Source: Thermobacillus sp. ZCTH02-B1
Lineage (GTDB): Bacteria > Bacillota > Bacilli > Paenibacillales > Paenibacillaceae
Reading direction: 5' to 3'
Length of the DNA stretch: 34,023 nucleotides
Assembly: GCF_002159085.1 (NCBI RefSeq)
Contig: NZ_LZRU01000004.1
Location: 1-34,023 of the forward strand
In this document: one piece after another, positions 1-6,889 of the stretch
How the letters are laid out: every line of letters starts with the position of its first letter
Position numbering within the stretch: the first letter of the stretch is position 1
Notes under the pieces: model-generated
The model's input: only the letters and a program-made list of their open reading frames with translations
What the model was told of the DNA's origin: nothing
Database searches by the model: none
Translations under genes and position numbers: made by a program

Positions 1-122
1 GCCTGGAGTCCATGGCGCAACTTGCCGGCAAAACCGTTCAACCGCTAGAACCAGTGGCTGTATTACAGAAGTAAAATTAGGTGTACGTCTCTATAGCGGA
101 ATTTCCACCACTTGACGGGACA
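1..122 (+). mobile_element. Probable end of an insertion sequence (partial, rest lies left of the window)
   Basis: The lipoprotein gene on the minus strand runs normally from its start to about codon 33 and then changes abruptly into unrelated sequence at position 122. Read outward, that sequence begins TGTCCCGTCAAGTGG, and a reading frame pointing toward this end stops 48 bp before it. A TGT...ACA terminus close behind the stop of an outward-facing ORF is how several transposon families end (IS481- and IS21-like elements, Tn7-like elements). The transposase itself and the second terminal repeat are outside the window, so neither family nor target duplication can be given. A plain deletion junction is the alternative. 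Confidence 0.45.
3..74 (+). CDS. C-terminal fragment of an unidentified protein, possibly a transposase
   Basis: An open frame enters from the left edge and ends at TAA, giving 23 residues that finish in ...PLEPVAVLQK. It has no start inside the window. It lies wholly within the presumed insertion-sequence end and points toward its terminus, which is the only reason to suspect a transposase. The fragment is too short to assign to a family. A glycosidase tail could look similar. Confidence 0.25.
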   Translation: MESMAQLAGKTVQPLEPVAVLQK

Positions 123-220
123 CTATCCGCGTTGCCCGCGTCTTTCTTGCCGCAGGCCGCCAGCAGGGAGACAAGAAGCATCAGCACGAGCGTCATGATC
201 CAACTTTTCTTGGTTTTCAT
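77..220 (-). pseudogene. Truncated sugar ABC transporter substrate-binding lipoprotein
   Basis: A good ribosome binding site (AGGAGG) precedes an ATG at 220. The first residues, MKTKKSWIMTLVLMLLVSLL, form a lipoprotein signal peptide followed by a lipobox ending in AAC, so Cys at about residue 23 would be lipidated. After about 33 codons the sequence becomes foreign (see the insertion-sequence end at 1-122) and a stop follows at codon 48. Intact solute-binding proteins of this class have 400 or more residues, so the product cannot bind a substrate. It lies about 110 bp downstream of a MalG-type permease on the same strand, the usual order in carbohydrate ABC operons. That is why a sugar-binding protein is inferred, although only the signal peptide is visible. 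Confidence 0.7.
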
Positions 221-333
221 CGATGGTTGACCTCCTGTTTGAGTTTCCTTTTGGGTTCATGCATAAGCCGGACAGCAAACTTTCACCGGTTGCCCATCAC
301 CCCTTTCACGGGCCATTTGGCGGCGGAAATTCG

Positions 334-1170
334 TCAGCCTTTAACGCCCGTCAGCGTCACGCCCTCGATGAAGTAGCGCTGGAAGAAGAAGAACAGCACA
401 AGCGTCGGGAGCATGACGAGCAGGGAAGCGGCCATCATGACGTTCCAGCGGGTGCCGTACTGCTGCTGGAAGCCCCGCAGTCCGAGCGCCAGCGTGAAAT
501 CATCGGGATTGGACAAATAAATCAGCGGCCCGAGGAAATCGTTCCAGGTCAGGGTGAACGTAAAAATGCCGAGGGTGGCGAGCGCCGGCATCGACAGCGG
601 CAGGAAAATGCGCCACCAGGTGTACAGTTCGGAGCTGCCGTCCATCTTCGCCGCTTCGCTCAGATCTTTCGGAATCGTCAGGAAAAATTGCCGCATCAGG
701 AAAATGTAAAAGGCGCTGCCGAAGTAATACGGCACGATCAGCGGCAAGTACGTATCCACCCAGCCGAGTTTCTTGAACAGGATGAACAGCGGAATCATCG
801 TCACTTGTCCCGGAAGCATCATCGTCGCCAGGAAAATGACGAACCACACGTCCCTCCCCGGCCAGCGCAATTTCGCAAACGCGTAGGCGACATAGGACGA
901 GGACAGCATCGCCCCGATCATCGACATGACCGTGATGAACACCGTGTTCAGGGTGTACCGGAAAAACGGGAACGTCTCCACGGCTTTCCGGTAATTGTCC
1001 CAGTGGAAGGTTTCCGGAATCCATTGCGGCGGAATCTGGAACAGTCCGGTGTCCCCCTTCAGCGACGTGGAAAGCAGCCAGGCGAGCGGCATGATAAACA
1101 CGATGCTGCCCGCAATCAGCAATCCGTAGACGAGAACGCGCCGTAACAGCTCGACGGTTTTCATGGACAT
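334..1170 (-). CDS. Carbohydrate ABC transporter permease, MalG/CUT1 family
   Basis: This 278-residue inner-membrane permease would form half of the transmembrane channel of a binding-protein-dependent sugar importer. It has about six hydrophobic segments and the cytoplasmic EAA loop (EAAKMDGSSELYTWWRIFLP) that docks onto the ATPase subunit. The C-terminus YFIEGVTLTGVKG is typical of MalG-type permeases. The ATG at 1170 was chosen because GGGGAG sits 8 nt upstream and the family starts with a short cytoplasmic lead before the first membrane segment; the frame stays open further upstream but that part lacks family character. The partner MalF-type permease is absent upstream and the binding-protein gene downstream is broken, so the permease is probably a non-functional remnant even though its own frame is intact. 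The substrate cannot be told. Confidence 0.88.
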   Translation of the reverse strand: MSMKTVELLRRVLVYGLLIAGSIVFIMPLAWLLSTSLKGDTGLFQIPPQWIPETFHWDNYRKAVETFPFFRYTLNTVFITVMSMIGAMLSSSYVAYAFAKLRWPGRDVWFVIFLATMMLPGQVTMIPLFILFKKLGWVDTYLPLIVPYYFGSAFYIFLMRQFFLTIPKDLSEAAKMDGSSELYTWWRIFLPLSMPALATLGIFTFTLTWNDFLGPLIYLSNPDDFTLALGLRGFQQQYGTRWNVMMAASLLVMLPTLVLFFFFQRYFIEGVTLTGVKG

Positions 1171-1286
1171 GTTTGGATCTCCCCGTTGTATCCGTTTCCA
1201 ATTGCTTTCAGTGTAAACCCGAACCCGCCCGGCGGTCTTTTGGGATAGAAGTCGTTTTTTTATAATTTGGAGACATGGTGAAAACC

Positions 1287-1309
1287 AAAAAAGTCCGGTT
1301 TCCCGGACT
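1287..1309 (-). terminator. Rho-independent terminator
   Basis: On the minus strand a 7-bp perfect stem AGTCCGG/CCGGACT with a GAAA tetraloop is followed by TTTTTT. It lies 117 bp upstream of the permease start and would insulate the permease from transcripts arriving from the nrd-lysR unit, or act at the end of a leader RNA for the permease. Confidence 0.75.
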
Positions 1310-1370
1310 CGCGCCAATCGGCAGCGGTTACAAATGACAAATGGGATTGGGCCGCCAGAACCCTACAAGA

Positions 1371-1410
1371 AAGGAGCCTTCGTCCGGCGGTTCCCCGCCC
1401 GAGGCTCCTT
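1371..1410 (-). terminator. Terminator-like hairpin
   Basis: The arms AAGGAGCC and GGCTCCTT enclose a second small hairpin (GGCGG-GGAA-CCGCC). On the minus strand the structure is followed by TTTCTT. The T-run is imperfect, so it may be a weak terminator or a structured RNA element. No known riboswitch family could be matched to the surrounding 1310-1500 segment. Confidence 0.4.
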
Positions 1411-1494
1411 GCCGTATGACCCTTACGCTTGATTGAGAAAACCTTCCAGGGCGATGGCCGGCCGCATGTCGGCCTGCCGGCATGCGGTGTAAAC

Positions 1495-1547
1495 AAAACG
1501 AAGAGCCGGGCCTTCCCATAAGCGAATGCCTGGCTCGGTTCTTTTTT
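1495..1547. terminator. Bidirectional terminator-like hairpin
   Basis: GAGCCGGGC pairs with GCCTGGCTC around a 16-nt loop. On the plus strand it is followed by GGTTC and six T residues; on the minus strand the other side is also T-rich (TTCGTTTTGTTT). Its likely job is to end the nrdHIEF-lysR transcript, which stops coding at 1705. Confidence 0.55.
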
Positions 1548-1566
1548 AGAAAAAGACTGAATAGCA

Positions 1567-1648
1567 AAATCCACAACCTCATGCGGTTGTGGATTTGCAT
1601 GGTGGAGGCGATCCGTGGTATGGCAAATCCACAATTCATCAATCCACA
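1567..1648. repeat. Cluster of four ATCCACA sites, two forming a perfect 12-bp inverted repeat
   Basis: AAATCCACA occurs at 1567-1575 and 1625-1633, CAATCCACA at 1640-1648, and the inverted form TGTGGATTT at 1588-1596. The first and the inverted copy are the arms of a hairpin (AAATCCACAACC / GGTTGTGGATTT, loop of 6). No T-run follows, so it is not a standard terminator. Each copy keeps the seven core bases of the DnaA box TTATCCACA but differs in the first one or two. Confidence 0.6.
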
Positions 1649-1704
1649 AGCAAGCTTTTTCCAGTTGCTTTCATCCCTGTCTCCAATGCGTGAAACTTTC
1701 ACCC

Positions 1705-2628
1705 TCAGCTCATCAGCGAGTATCCGGCGCGGACAATGACTTTTTTCAGTTGAGCCACATATTGTTGTGCGAGATTGCTCAAGACGGTTTTTTGATTCAC
1801 AATATAACCGATCAGCATGTCCTCGTCCGTCCGAAGCCGCACGGGCTTGATCAGTCCTCCGTACACATCCTGGTTCAGCACTCCGGAACTGATCGTATAT
1901 CCGTTCAGGCCGATCAACAGATTGAACAACGTCGCGCGATCGCTGACTAGTATCTTTTTGCGATAATTTCTGGTGCTCAAAATTTCTTCCGCGAAATAAA
2001 ACGAGTTATACTCGCCTTGTTCGAACACGAGACAAGGATAATCGTCCAGTTCGTCCAAATCCAGCATCTCCCTGTCGGCCAGAGGGTGGCGGGCACTGAT
2101 GAACACATGGGGCTTTGCGGTAAACAACGGATGAAATTTAAGATCATGGTCCCGCAGCAACTTGTAGATGACTTTCCGATTGAACTCGCTTAGGTACAAT
2201 ATGCCGATTTCGCTTCGCAAATGGCAGACATCTTCAATAATTTCATGCGTCCGTGTCTCCCGCAGCGTGCATTCATATTCATTTTCGTCCAGCGATTTCA
2301 ACAGCTCCACAAACGCCTGAACGGCAAACGCATAATGCTGGGTGGAGATGGAGCAAAGTTTTCTGGACGGTTTCTTGTTCAAATACCTTTGCTCCATCAG
2401 TTCGGCCTGTTCCACCACCTGGCGGGCATAGGACAAAAACTCGACACCTTCGCTGGTCAGCGCGATTCCCTTGGAAGTACGCAAAAAGATTTCAATGCCG
2501 AACTCTTCCTCGATTTCTTTCACCGCATTGGACAAACTCGGCTGCGAAATGTACAGTTGTTTCGCTGCTTCGCTGATCGAACCGCAATTCACGATGGCGA
2601 GAATATACTTGAGCTGCTGCAGTGTCAC
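1705..2628 (-). CDS. LysR-family transcriptional regulator, MtaR/MetR/CmbR type
   Basis: The 307-residue protein has an N-terminal winged helix-turn-helix (residues 1-60; SISEAAKQLYISQPSLSNAV is the recognition unit) and a LysR substrate-binding domain. Stretches such as ISTQHYAFAVQAFVELLK, NSFYFAEEIL and VSDRATLFNLLIGLNGYTI resemble the streptococcal/lactococcal methionine-cysteine regulators MtaR/MetR and CmbR as I recall them. The start is GTG, preceded by AAGGTG. It begins only 21 bp after the nrdF stop with no terminator between, so it should be the last gene of the riboswitch-controlled nrd operon. Its probable target is metE, whose promoter has a matching palindrome. The inducer is unknown; O-acetylserine, homocysteine or a related thiol precursor are known for relatives. 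Confidence 0.9.
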   Translation of the reverse strand: MTLQQLKYILAIVNCGSISEAAKQLYISQPSLSNAVKEIEEEFGIEIFLRTSKGIALTSEGVEFLSYARQVVEQAELMEQRYLNKKPSRKLCSISTQHYAFAVQAFVELLKSLDENEYECTLRETRTHEIIEDVCHLRSEIGILYLSEFNRKVIYKLLRDHDLKFHPLFTAKPHVFISARHPLADREMLDLDELDDYPCLVFEQGEYNSFYFAEEILSTRNYRKKILVSDRATLFNLLIGLNGYTISSGVLNQDVYGGLIKPVRLRTDEDMLIGYIVNQKTVLSNLAQQYVAQLKKVIVRAGYSLMS

Positions 2629-2649
2629 ACGATCATCACCTTTTCATCT

Positions 2650-3615
2650 TCAGAAACGGAACGTTTCATCGGTGATGGGAGCCACTTTGGCCACCGCGTA
2701 GGTCGAGCCTTTCTGCGAGAAGAAATCATAGGTCGAGCCTTCATTCCGGATGCCGTTCATGACGATCGGATTAATCTCCTCATCGGGAAACATCGTGTCC
2801 ATCCCGAGATTCATCAGCGCCTTGTTGGCATTGTAACGGACAAAGCTTTTCACCTCGGGACCGAGGCCGGTTTCCGCGTACACGTCATTCGTATATTCCA
2901 GCTCATTGTGATACAAATCAAGCAAAAACTCATAGCCCCAGACCGTCAGCTCCTCTTTCAGCGAATCCGGAAATTGCCTGAACCGCTGCTGCGCGAAAAA
3001 TCCGACGGCCACCCCGTGGATCGACTCGTCCCTCAAGATGAGGGAAATAACCTCCGCGCTGTTGCGCAGCATTCCTTGGCCGCCCAGGTAAAGCGGATAA
3101 AAGAAACCGGAATAAAACAGGAAAGACTCCAGCATCACCGAAGCAAACATCGCTTTCCACAGGGAAACCGGGTCGTCTTCCCGAATCGAACCATACACAT
3201 CACTGATCCGGTTCGCCTTGTATTGCAAATAGTCATTGCGCTTGATCCATTCAAAGATGGCATCAATTTCACTGTTTGTGCACAACGTGGTGAAAATATA
3301 CGAATACGATTTCGCATGGATCGCTTCAAAGGAGGCGAACACCGTATACAACGCCTTTTCCTGCAAGTCGGGTGCGCAGCGGGCAATTTCGTTCATGCCG
3401 ACGTTCGTCTGAATCGTATCGAGCAGCGTCAGTCCGGCCAATACCTGCTTGTACGTCTCCTGATGTTCAAACTGGCTCCACTGCTTCACATCTTTGCTCA
3501 CGGCAATTTCTTCCGGAAACCAGATCTGTCTCCATTGCTGATCCCAAAACACCTTCACCAGATCCTGCCCATGGCGGTTCCAGTTCACCGCTTCATATCG
3601 CTTCAGATTGAGCAT
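2650..3615 (-). CDS. nrdF: Class Ib ribonucleoside-diphosphate reductase, beta subunit NrdF
   Basis: NrdF generates and stores the tyrosyl radical used by NrdE to reduce ribonucleotides in the cytosol. All expected metal ligands are visible: Asp66, Glu97 and His100 (FEAIHAKSYS), Glu163 (MLESF), Glu197 and His200 (RDESIHG). Tyr104 is at the radical position. The length of 321 residues is normal for the family. The ATG at 3615 is preferred because GAGGAG lies 8 nt upstream; a GTG three codons earlier would abut that site. The gene overlaps the end of nrdE by 13 bp, implying translational coupling. NrdF enzymes use a Mn2-Tyr or Fe2-Tyr cofactor, and the companion NrdI points to the manganese form. 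Expression should be controlled by the upstream cobalamin riboswitch. Confidence 0.96.
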   Translation of the reverse strand: MLNLKRYEAVNWNRHGQDLVKVFWDQQWRQIWFPEEIAVSKDVKQWSQFEHQETYKQVLAGLTLLDTIQTNVGMNEIARCAPDLQEKALYTVFASFEAIHAKSYSYIFTTLCTNSEIDAIFEWIKRNDYLQYKANRISDVYGSIREDDPVSLWKAMFASVMLESFLFYSGFFYPLYLGGQGMLRNSAEVISLILRDESIHGVAVGFFAQQRFRQFPDSLKEELTVWGYEFLLDLYHNELEYTNDVYAETGLGPEVKSFVRYNANKALMNLGMDTMFPDEEINPIVMNGIRNEGSTYDFFSQKGSTYAVAKVAPITDETFRF

Positions 3616-5693
3616 GCCACACACTCCTCAATCGTTTGCAGCCGCTGCCGCACATAATAGACCGATTTGATTCCTTTCATCCACGCATAGATATACAGGC
3701 GGGCCAGACGTTCCGTCGTCCATTGATCGGTTACGTACAATGTCATGGAAATGCCCTGATCCACATGCTTTTGCGCCGCCGCGTACAGATCCACCATCCG
3801 GTACTGGTCGATTTCATAGGCTTCCTTATATAAGTGCATGTTCTCATCATTCAAAAACGGCATCGGATAAATGGTGCGGCTGTCGGCGTAATCGCGGATT
3901 TCCACCCGTTCCGTGATCGGCGCGATGGAAGCCGTGCAGTTCCGGATATAGGAAATGCTGCCCGTCGGAGCCACCGCCAGCCGGTAGGCGTTGAACAGGC
4001 CGTGCTCCATGACCTGCTCCTTCAAATCCGTCCACATCTGTCTCGTAATAAGCGGCACCTTTCCCAACGCGCGCAGCACGGCATCCGGCAACTTACGCTC
4101 TTCTTTGTTCACATACCGTTCAAAATAGGTCCCGTCCGCATAATCGCTCTTTTCAAACCCATAAAAGGTCTCCTTCCGCTCTTGAGCAATTCGCATGGAT
4201 GCAAGGAGCGAGTAATAATTCAGCGCCTCCATGAACGCATCCACAAACAGAATGGACTCCTCCGACCCATACTCCAATCCTTGCGAAACCAAATGTCCGT
4301 GCAGATTCATTACCCCGAGCCCGACGGAGTGCATGAGCCGGTTGGCCTTGCTGACGGACGGCACATTGCGGATGTCGGTCATGAGCGAAACGTTGGTGAG
4401 CAGCCGCATGGCCGTATCCACGAGCGTTTCAAAATCCGTCCGCGTCGCCTGGTGAATGTCCAGCGAGCCGAGATTGCAGGATGCGTCCATGCCGTATTCG
4501 TTCCCGACGCCGTGGTCACGGATGACGCTCGTCTCCTGGTATTGAAAAATTTCCGTGCACAGATTGGACATTTTCACCCGTCCCAATTTGCGCAAGGGGT
4601 GCTGAGCGTTGACGTTGTCATCAAATATTTCGAAGGGGTACCCGGATTCAAACTGGGCCTTTTTGATTTCCGTATACAGTTTGCGAGCGTTGATCCGTTT
4701 CAGCTTGCGAATGTTCGGATTGTCCAGCAGCTCGTAGTACATGTCGGTCATGCTGATCTCCGACATCCGTTTGCCATATTCCTTGTAGATATCGTATGGA
4801 CTGAACAGCACGATATCCTTGTCCCGCTTCATCAGCTCGAAGAAAATGCTCGGCACTATAATACCCGTGGACAAGGTCTTCAGGCGGATTTTTTCGTCGG
4901 CGTTCGGTTTTTTGGAGGAAATGAAGTTTTCGATGTCGCCGTGGAAAATGTTCAGATACACGACGCCCGATCCGTTGCGTTGGCCGAGCTGATTGGAATA
5001 GGAAAAGGCATCCTCCAGCAGTTTGGCCACGGGCATGACGCCGCTGGCGCGGTTATGAATGCCCTTGATCGGATCGCCGAGCGGACGGATATCCGTCAGA
5101 TTGACGCCCACTCCCCCTCCCAGCCGGGACAATTCCAGGCAGTAGCCGATATTGGCCGCAATGCTGTTCATCGAATCGTCCATCGACAGCTTGAAGCAGC
5201 TCACCAGCTCGCCGCGCGCCCGCCTGCCGCTGTTCAGCATCGTCGGCGTCGCCGGCTGGTAGGCCGTCATCATCGCGTCGACGGCACGCTCCGCAAGCTC
5301 CCGGTCGCCGCGGGCGAGATAGAGGGCGGTGATCGCGATGCGGTCCTCGTACCGCTCCAGAATCTCGGACCCGTCCCGGCTCTTCAGCGCATAGCCGTCG
5401 TAGAACTTGCTCGCGCTCATGAAGGACGGAAAACGGTAATTGTAGCTGTATGCCCGTTGGAATAGCTTTTCGATAAATGCCATGTCGTACTGTTCCAGAA
5501 ATTCTTTCTCGTAGTAGCCCTCTTCAACGAGATAGCGGATTTTTTCTTCCAGATCGATAAAATAGCGCATTTTCACGTTGACATGCTCAAGGAAATACCG
5601 CCTGGTCGCTTCCTTGTCCTTGGCAAGATCCAGTTTGCCCGTGCGGTTGTAATGGTGCAGTACCTCATTGTTGAGTCGCAAATACGACTTCAT
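3603..5693 (-). CDS. nrdE: Class Ib ribonucleoside-diphosphate reductase, alpha subunit NrdE
   Basis: NrdE is the catalytic subunit that converts NDPs to dNDPs. The 696-residue length is typical. Cys166 (ELVSC) and Cys406 (DASCNLGSLD) form the substrate-reducing pair. Asn377, Cys379 and Glu381 in SNLCTEI are the radical-site residues. The C-terminal EECVACSI carries the CxxC shuttle re-reduced by NrdH. There is no N-terminal ATP-cone, as expected for class Ib, so dATP overall-activity control is absent. The ATG at 5693 lies within the last codons of nrdI (29-bp overlap). The gene is complete and shows no sign of decay. Confidence 0.97.
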   Translation of the reverse strand: MKSYLRLNNEVLHHYNRTGKLDLAKDKEATRRYFLEHVNVKMRYFIDLEEKIRYLVEEGYYEKEFLEQYDMAFIEKLFQRAYSYNYRFPSFMSASKFYDGYALKSRDGSEILERYEDRIAITALYLARGDRELAERAVDAMMTAYQPATPTMLNSGRRARGELVSCFKLSMDDSMNSIAANIGYCLELSRLGGGVGVNLTDIRPLGDPIKGIHNRASGVMPVAKLLEDAFSYSNQLGQRNGSGVVYLNIFHGDIENFISSKKPNADEKIRLKTLSTGIIVPSIFFELMKRDKDIVLFSPYDIYKEYGKRMSEISMTDMYYELLDNPNIRKLKRINARKLYTEIKKAQFESGYPFEIFDDNVNAQHPLRKLGRVKMSNLCTEIFQYQETSVIRDHGVGNEYGMDASCNLGSLDIHQATRTDFETLVDTAMRLLTNVSLMTDIRNVPSVSKANRLMHSVGLGVMNLHGHLVSQGLEYGSEESILFVDAFMEALNYYSLLASMRIAQERKETFYGFEKSDYADGTYFERYVNKEERKLPDAVLRALGKVPLITRQMWTDLKEQVMEHGLFNAYRLAVAPTGSISYIRNCTASIAPITERVEIRDYADSRTIYPMPFLNDENMHLYKEAYEIDQYRMVDLYAAAQKHVDQGISMTLYVTDQWTTERLARLYIYAWMKGIKSVYYVRQRLQTIEECVACSI

Positions 5694-6066
5694 GCCGGTC
5701 TGCGCTCCTTTCTTCGATTTGTTCCCGGTAAAATCGCCGGATTGCTTCGTAGTCGGAAGGAAATCCGCGCAGCTCCATCTTTCTCACCAGCGGAATATTC
5801 CATTGCGCCGCCAGCGTGTCTCCGGCCCGGCAGAAGTTGTAATGGCCGAAATTCCGGTTGCCGCTGACCGCAACGCCCCGGCAATATTTTCCGTTTCTGT
5901 CCATGAACCGTTGCACGATGGGCGGCACATCCCCCAAACCGTCCGTATAGGTCAGAAGAAGGAAAGGTTCCCCGATCATCGTATCCTCGCCGATTTCGAT
6001 GCCCGGCAATTGCAGTTGCGACAAAATGTATCGGACATTGCCCGTGCGGCTGGCATAAGCGATCAT
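5665..6066 (-). CDS. nrdI: Flavodoxin-like ribonucleotide reductase stimulatory protein NrdI
   Basis: NrdI is a small FMN protein that supplies the oxidant needed to build the Mn(III)2-tyrosyl radical in NrdF. The 133-residue sequence starts MIAYASRTGNVRYI, the flavin phosphate loop, and continues with LTYTDGLGDVP and SGNRNFGHYN, which match the flavin-contact loops of the family. The ATG at 6066 overlaps the nrdH stop by 4 bp (ATGA), and the 3' end runs 29 bp into nrdE. An upstream extension of the same frame is open but shows no family similarity and crosses the terminator and riboswitch, so it was not used. Confidence 0.95.
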   Translation of the reverse strand: MIAYASRTGNVRYILSQLQLPGIEIGEDTMIGEPFLLLTYTDGLGDVPPIVQRFMDRNGKYCRGVAVSGNRNFGHYNFCRAGDTLAAQWNIPLVRKMELRGFPSDYEAIRRFYREQIEERSADRHEVVFATQQ

Positions 6067-6287
6067 CTGTCGGCAACCCCCAGCTTCTCCATGATGTCCT
6101 CGGTGCGGATCCAGAACTCGCCGTCGGATTCCAATACCGGCACCGTCATGATCCCGGCCTGAACGAGCCGCTCCCTGGCCGCTGCGTCGTGATCGATGTT
6201 GACGATTTCCACTTCTTTGCCTGAACGCTGCACCTCGGATTTGATCCACAGGCATCGCGGACAGACGGTTTTCGTGTACAGTTTCAT
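6063..6287 (-). CDS. nrdH: NrdH glutaredoxin-like redoxin
   Basis: NrdH is a 74-residue thioredoxin-fold protein that re-reduces the C-terminal cysteines of NrdE and is itself reduced by thioredoxin reductase. The redox motif CPRC is at residues 9-12 (MKLYTKTVCPRCLWIKSEV), and MTVPVLE is the conserved cis-proline segment. The usual NrdH motif is CVQC or CMQC, so the Pro-Arg pair is slightly unusual. A strong AAAGGAGGAG site precedes the ATG. It is the first gene of the nrdHIEF-lysR operon, 38 bp downstream of an intrinsic terminator that belongs to the riboswitch. Confidence 0.94.
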   Translation of the reverse strand: MKLYTKTVCPRCLWIKSEVQRSGKEVEIVNIDHDAAARERLVQAGIMTVPVLESDGEFWIRTEDIMEKLGVADR

Positions 6288-6324
6288 GGGGAAGCTCCTC
6301 CTTTTTCTGTGTAGATAGCAATAT

Positions 6325-6350
6325 AAAAAGCATCCTCTCCCGAGGATGCT
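6325..6350 (-). terminator. Intrinsic terminator of the riboswitch expression platform
   Basis: On the minus strand the 9-bp perfect stem AGCATCCTC/GAGGATGCT with a GGGA loop is followed by a T-run. It sits between the riboswitch aptamer and nrdH, so adenosylcobalamin binding is expected to favour this hairpin and stop transcription before nrdH. Confidence 0.88.
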
Positions 6351-6480
6351 TGAAACGGCAAGTACAAGGCATGAAGATGATCAGCGCGCCCGCCGAAATC
6401 ACGACGACAAGGCGTGTCCGGATCACATCCGCACGTGCGAGCCGCTCCTTATCCCAATCCCCGAAGAAAGGAAACGCTTG

Positions 6481-6639
6481 ATTGGTCAGGCAGGTCTCCT
6501 GGCTTCGCTTCATCCTCCCGTTCCCTTCCCATGCATGCCGCACAGTGGATGCGAACGTTCGTCGGCGTTACAGTTGCGGGGACAGCTCCGGATTTGCACC
6601 GGCTTCCCTATTAAACCGCCTTCGCAGTACCTGACCAAT
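6481..6639 (-). ncRNA. Cobalamin (adenosylcobalamin) riboswitch upstream of nrdHIEF
   Basis: Read on the minus strand this 159-nt element has the hallmarks of the cobalamin aptamer. Closing stem ATTGGTCAGG pairs with CCTGACCAAT at the two ends. GGGAAGCCGGTGCAAATCC is the core. CCCGCAACTGTAAC follows (6567-6579 and neighbours), and the B12 box AAGCCAGGAGACCTGCC is at 6489-6505. It faces nrdH, and a strong intrinsic terminator lies about 130 nt downstream. Such switches repress on binding coenzyme B12. Repression of a B12-independent ribonucleotide reductase has precedent in Streptomyces, where a B12 riboswitch controls the class Ia enzyme. It implies that the genome also encodes B12-dependent NrdJ, which is not in this window. 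Confidence 0.96.
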
Positions 6640-6670
6640 ACGCACCTATGAAGTTGTATGGAACGATTTC

Positions 6671-6699
6671 ATCCTAACACATTCTTCACGCAAACACAA
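6671..6699 (-). promoter_or_regulatory. Candidate sigma-A promoter of the riboswitch-nrdHIEF-lysR operon
   Basis: On the minus strand TTGTGT (6694-6699) and TAGGAT (6671-6676) are separated by exactly 17 nt, placing the transcription start about 25 nt before the riboswitch. Its -35 box is overlapped by a NrdR-like palindrome. Confidence 0.6.
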
Positions 6700-6740
6700 T
6701 ATCTTGTGTCCATTCGTCATTCACCTTCAATATATCGATT
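6694..6740. promoter_or_regulatory. Pair of NrdR-box-like sites
   Basis: ACACAATATCTTGTGT (6694-6709) is a 6-4-6 perfect palindrome that fits the NrdR box consensus (approximately ACACWATATATWGTGT) at nearly every position. A weaker copy, CTTCAATATATCGATT (6725-6740), keeps the CAATATATnG core. The centres are 31 bp apart, the three-turn spacing typical of NrdR box pairs. The strong box covers the -35 of the nrd promoter, as expected for repression. The nrdR gene is not in the window. Confidence 0.65.
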
Positions 6741-6781
6741 TCATGCTGGTTTTTGTATCTACGATTCACCGGGCATTTTCG

Positions 6782-6800
6782 CCATAGAAAAAAACTATGG
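6782..6800. promoter_or_regulatory. LysR-type operator in the metE promoter
   Basis: CCATAG-N7-CTATGG is a perfect inverted repeat with an all-A spacer and contains the LysR-box geometry T-N11-A. It resembles the MtaR/MetR box described in Streptococcaceae (ATAGTTTnAAACTAT). Its centre is about 66 bp before the predicted metE transcription start, the classic position of the LysR recognition site. Confidence 0.65.
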
Positions 6801-6821
6801 TCAGCAATCAGAATTGCGTAT

Positions 6822-6851
6822 TTCCCGATACCCCGTCCCGCTCGCTATAAT
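6822..6851 (+). promoter_or_regulatory. Candidate metE promoter (activator-dependent)
   Basis: A consensus -10 box TATAAT (6846-6851) is paired with only a poor -35 (TTCCCG, 18-nt spacing). A strong -10 with a weak -35 behind a LysR-type site suggests activation. No S-box, T-box or cobalamin riboswitch is seen on the plus strand of this leader. Confidence 0.55.
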
Positions 6852-6889
6852 CTGGTGTAAAAAACAAGACCCGGGAGGGAGTGAGGACC

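Noticed and set aside
223..1146. Plus-strand frame of 307 codons opposite the ABC permease
   Set aside because: Low-complexity His/Arg/Gln-rich translation, antisense to a clear membrane protein.
1310..1500. Known riboswitch upstream of the permease
   Set aside because: Consensus cores of c-di-GMP, SAM, TPP, lysine, guanidine, ZTP, THF and T-box elements were looked for by eye and not found.
6346..6651. Plus-strand frame across the riboswitch region
   Set aside because: The conserved bases are explained by the cobalamin aptamer on the minus strand; the translation has no protein character.
6640..6889. SAM (S-box), T-box or second cobalamin riboswitch in the metE leader
   Set aside because: None of the core motifs of these families is present on the plus strand; only a LysR-type palindrome and a short leader are seen.
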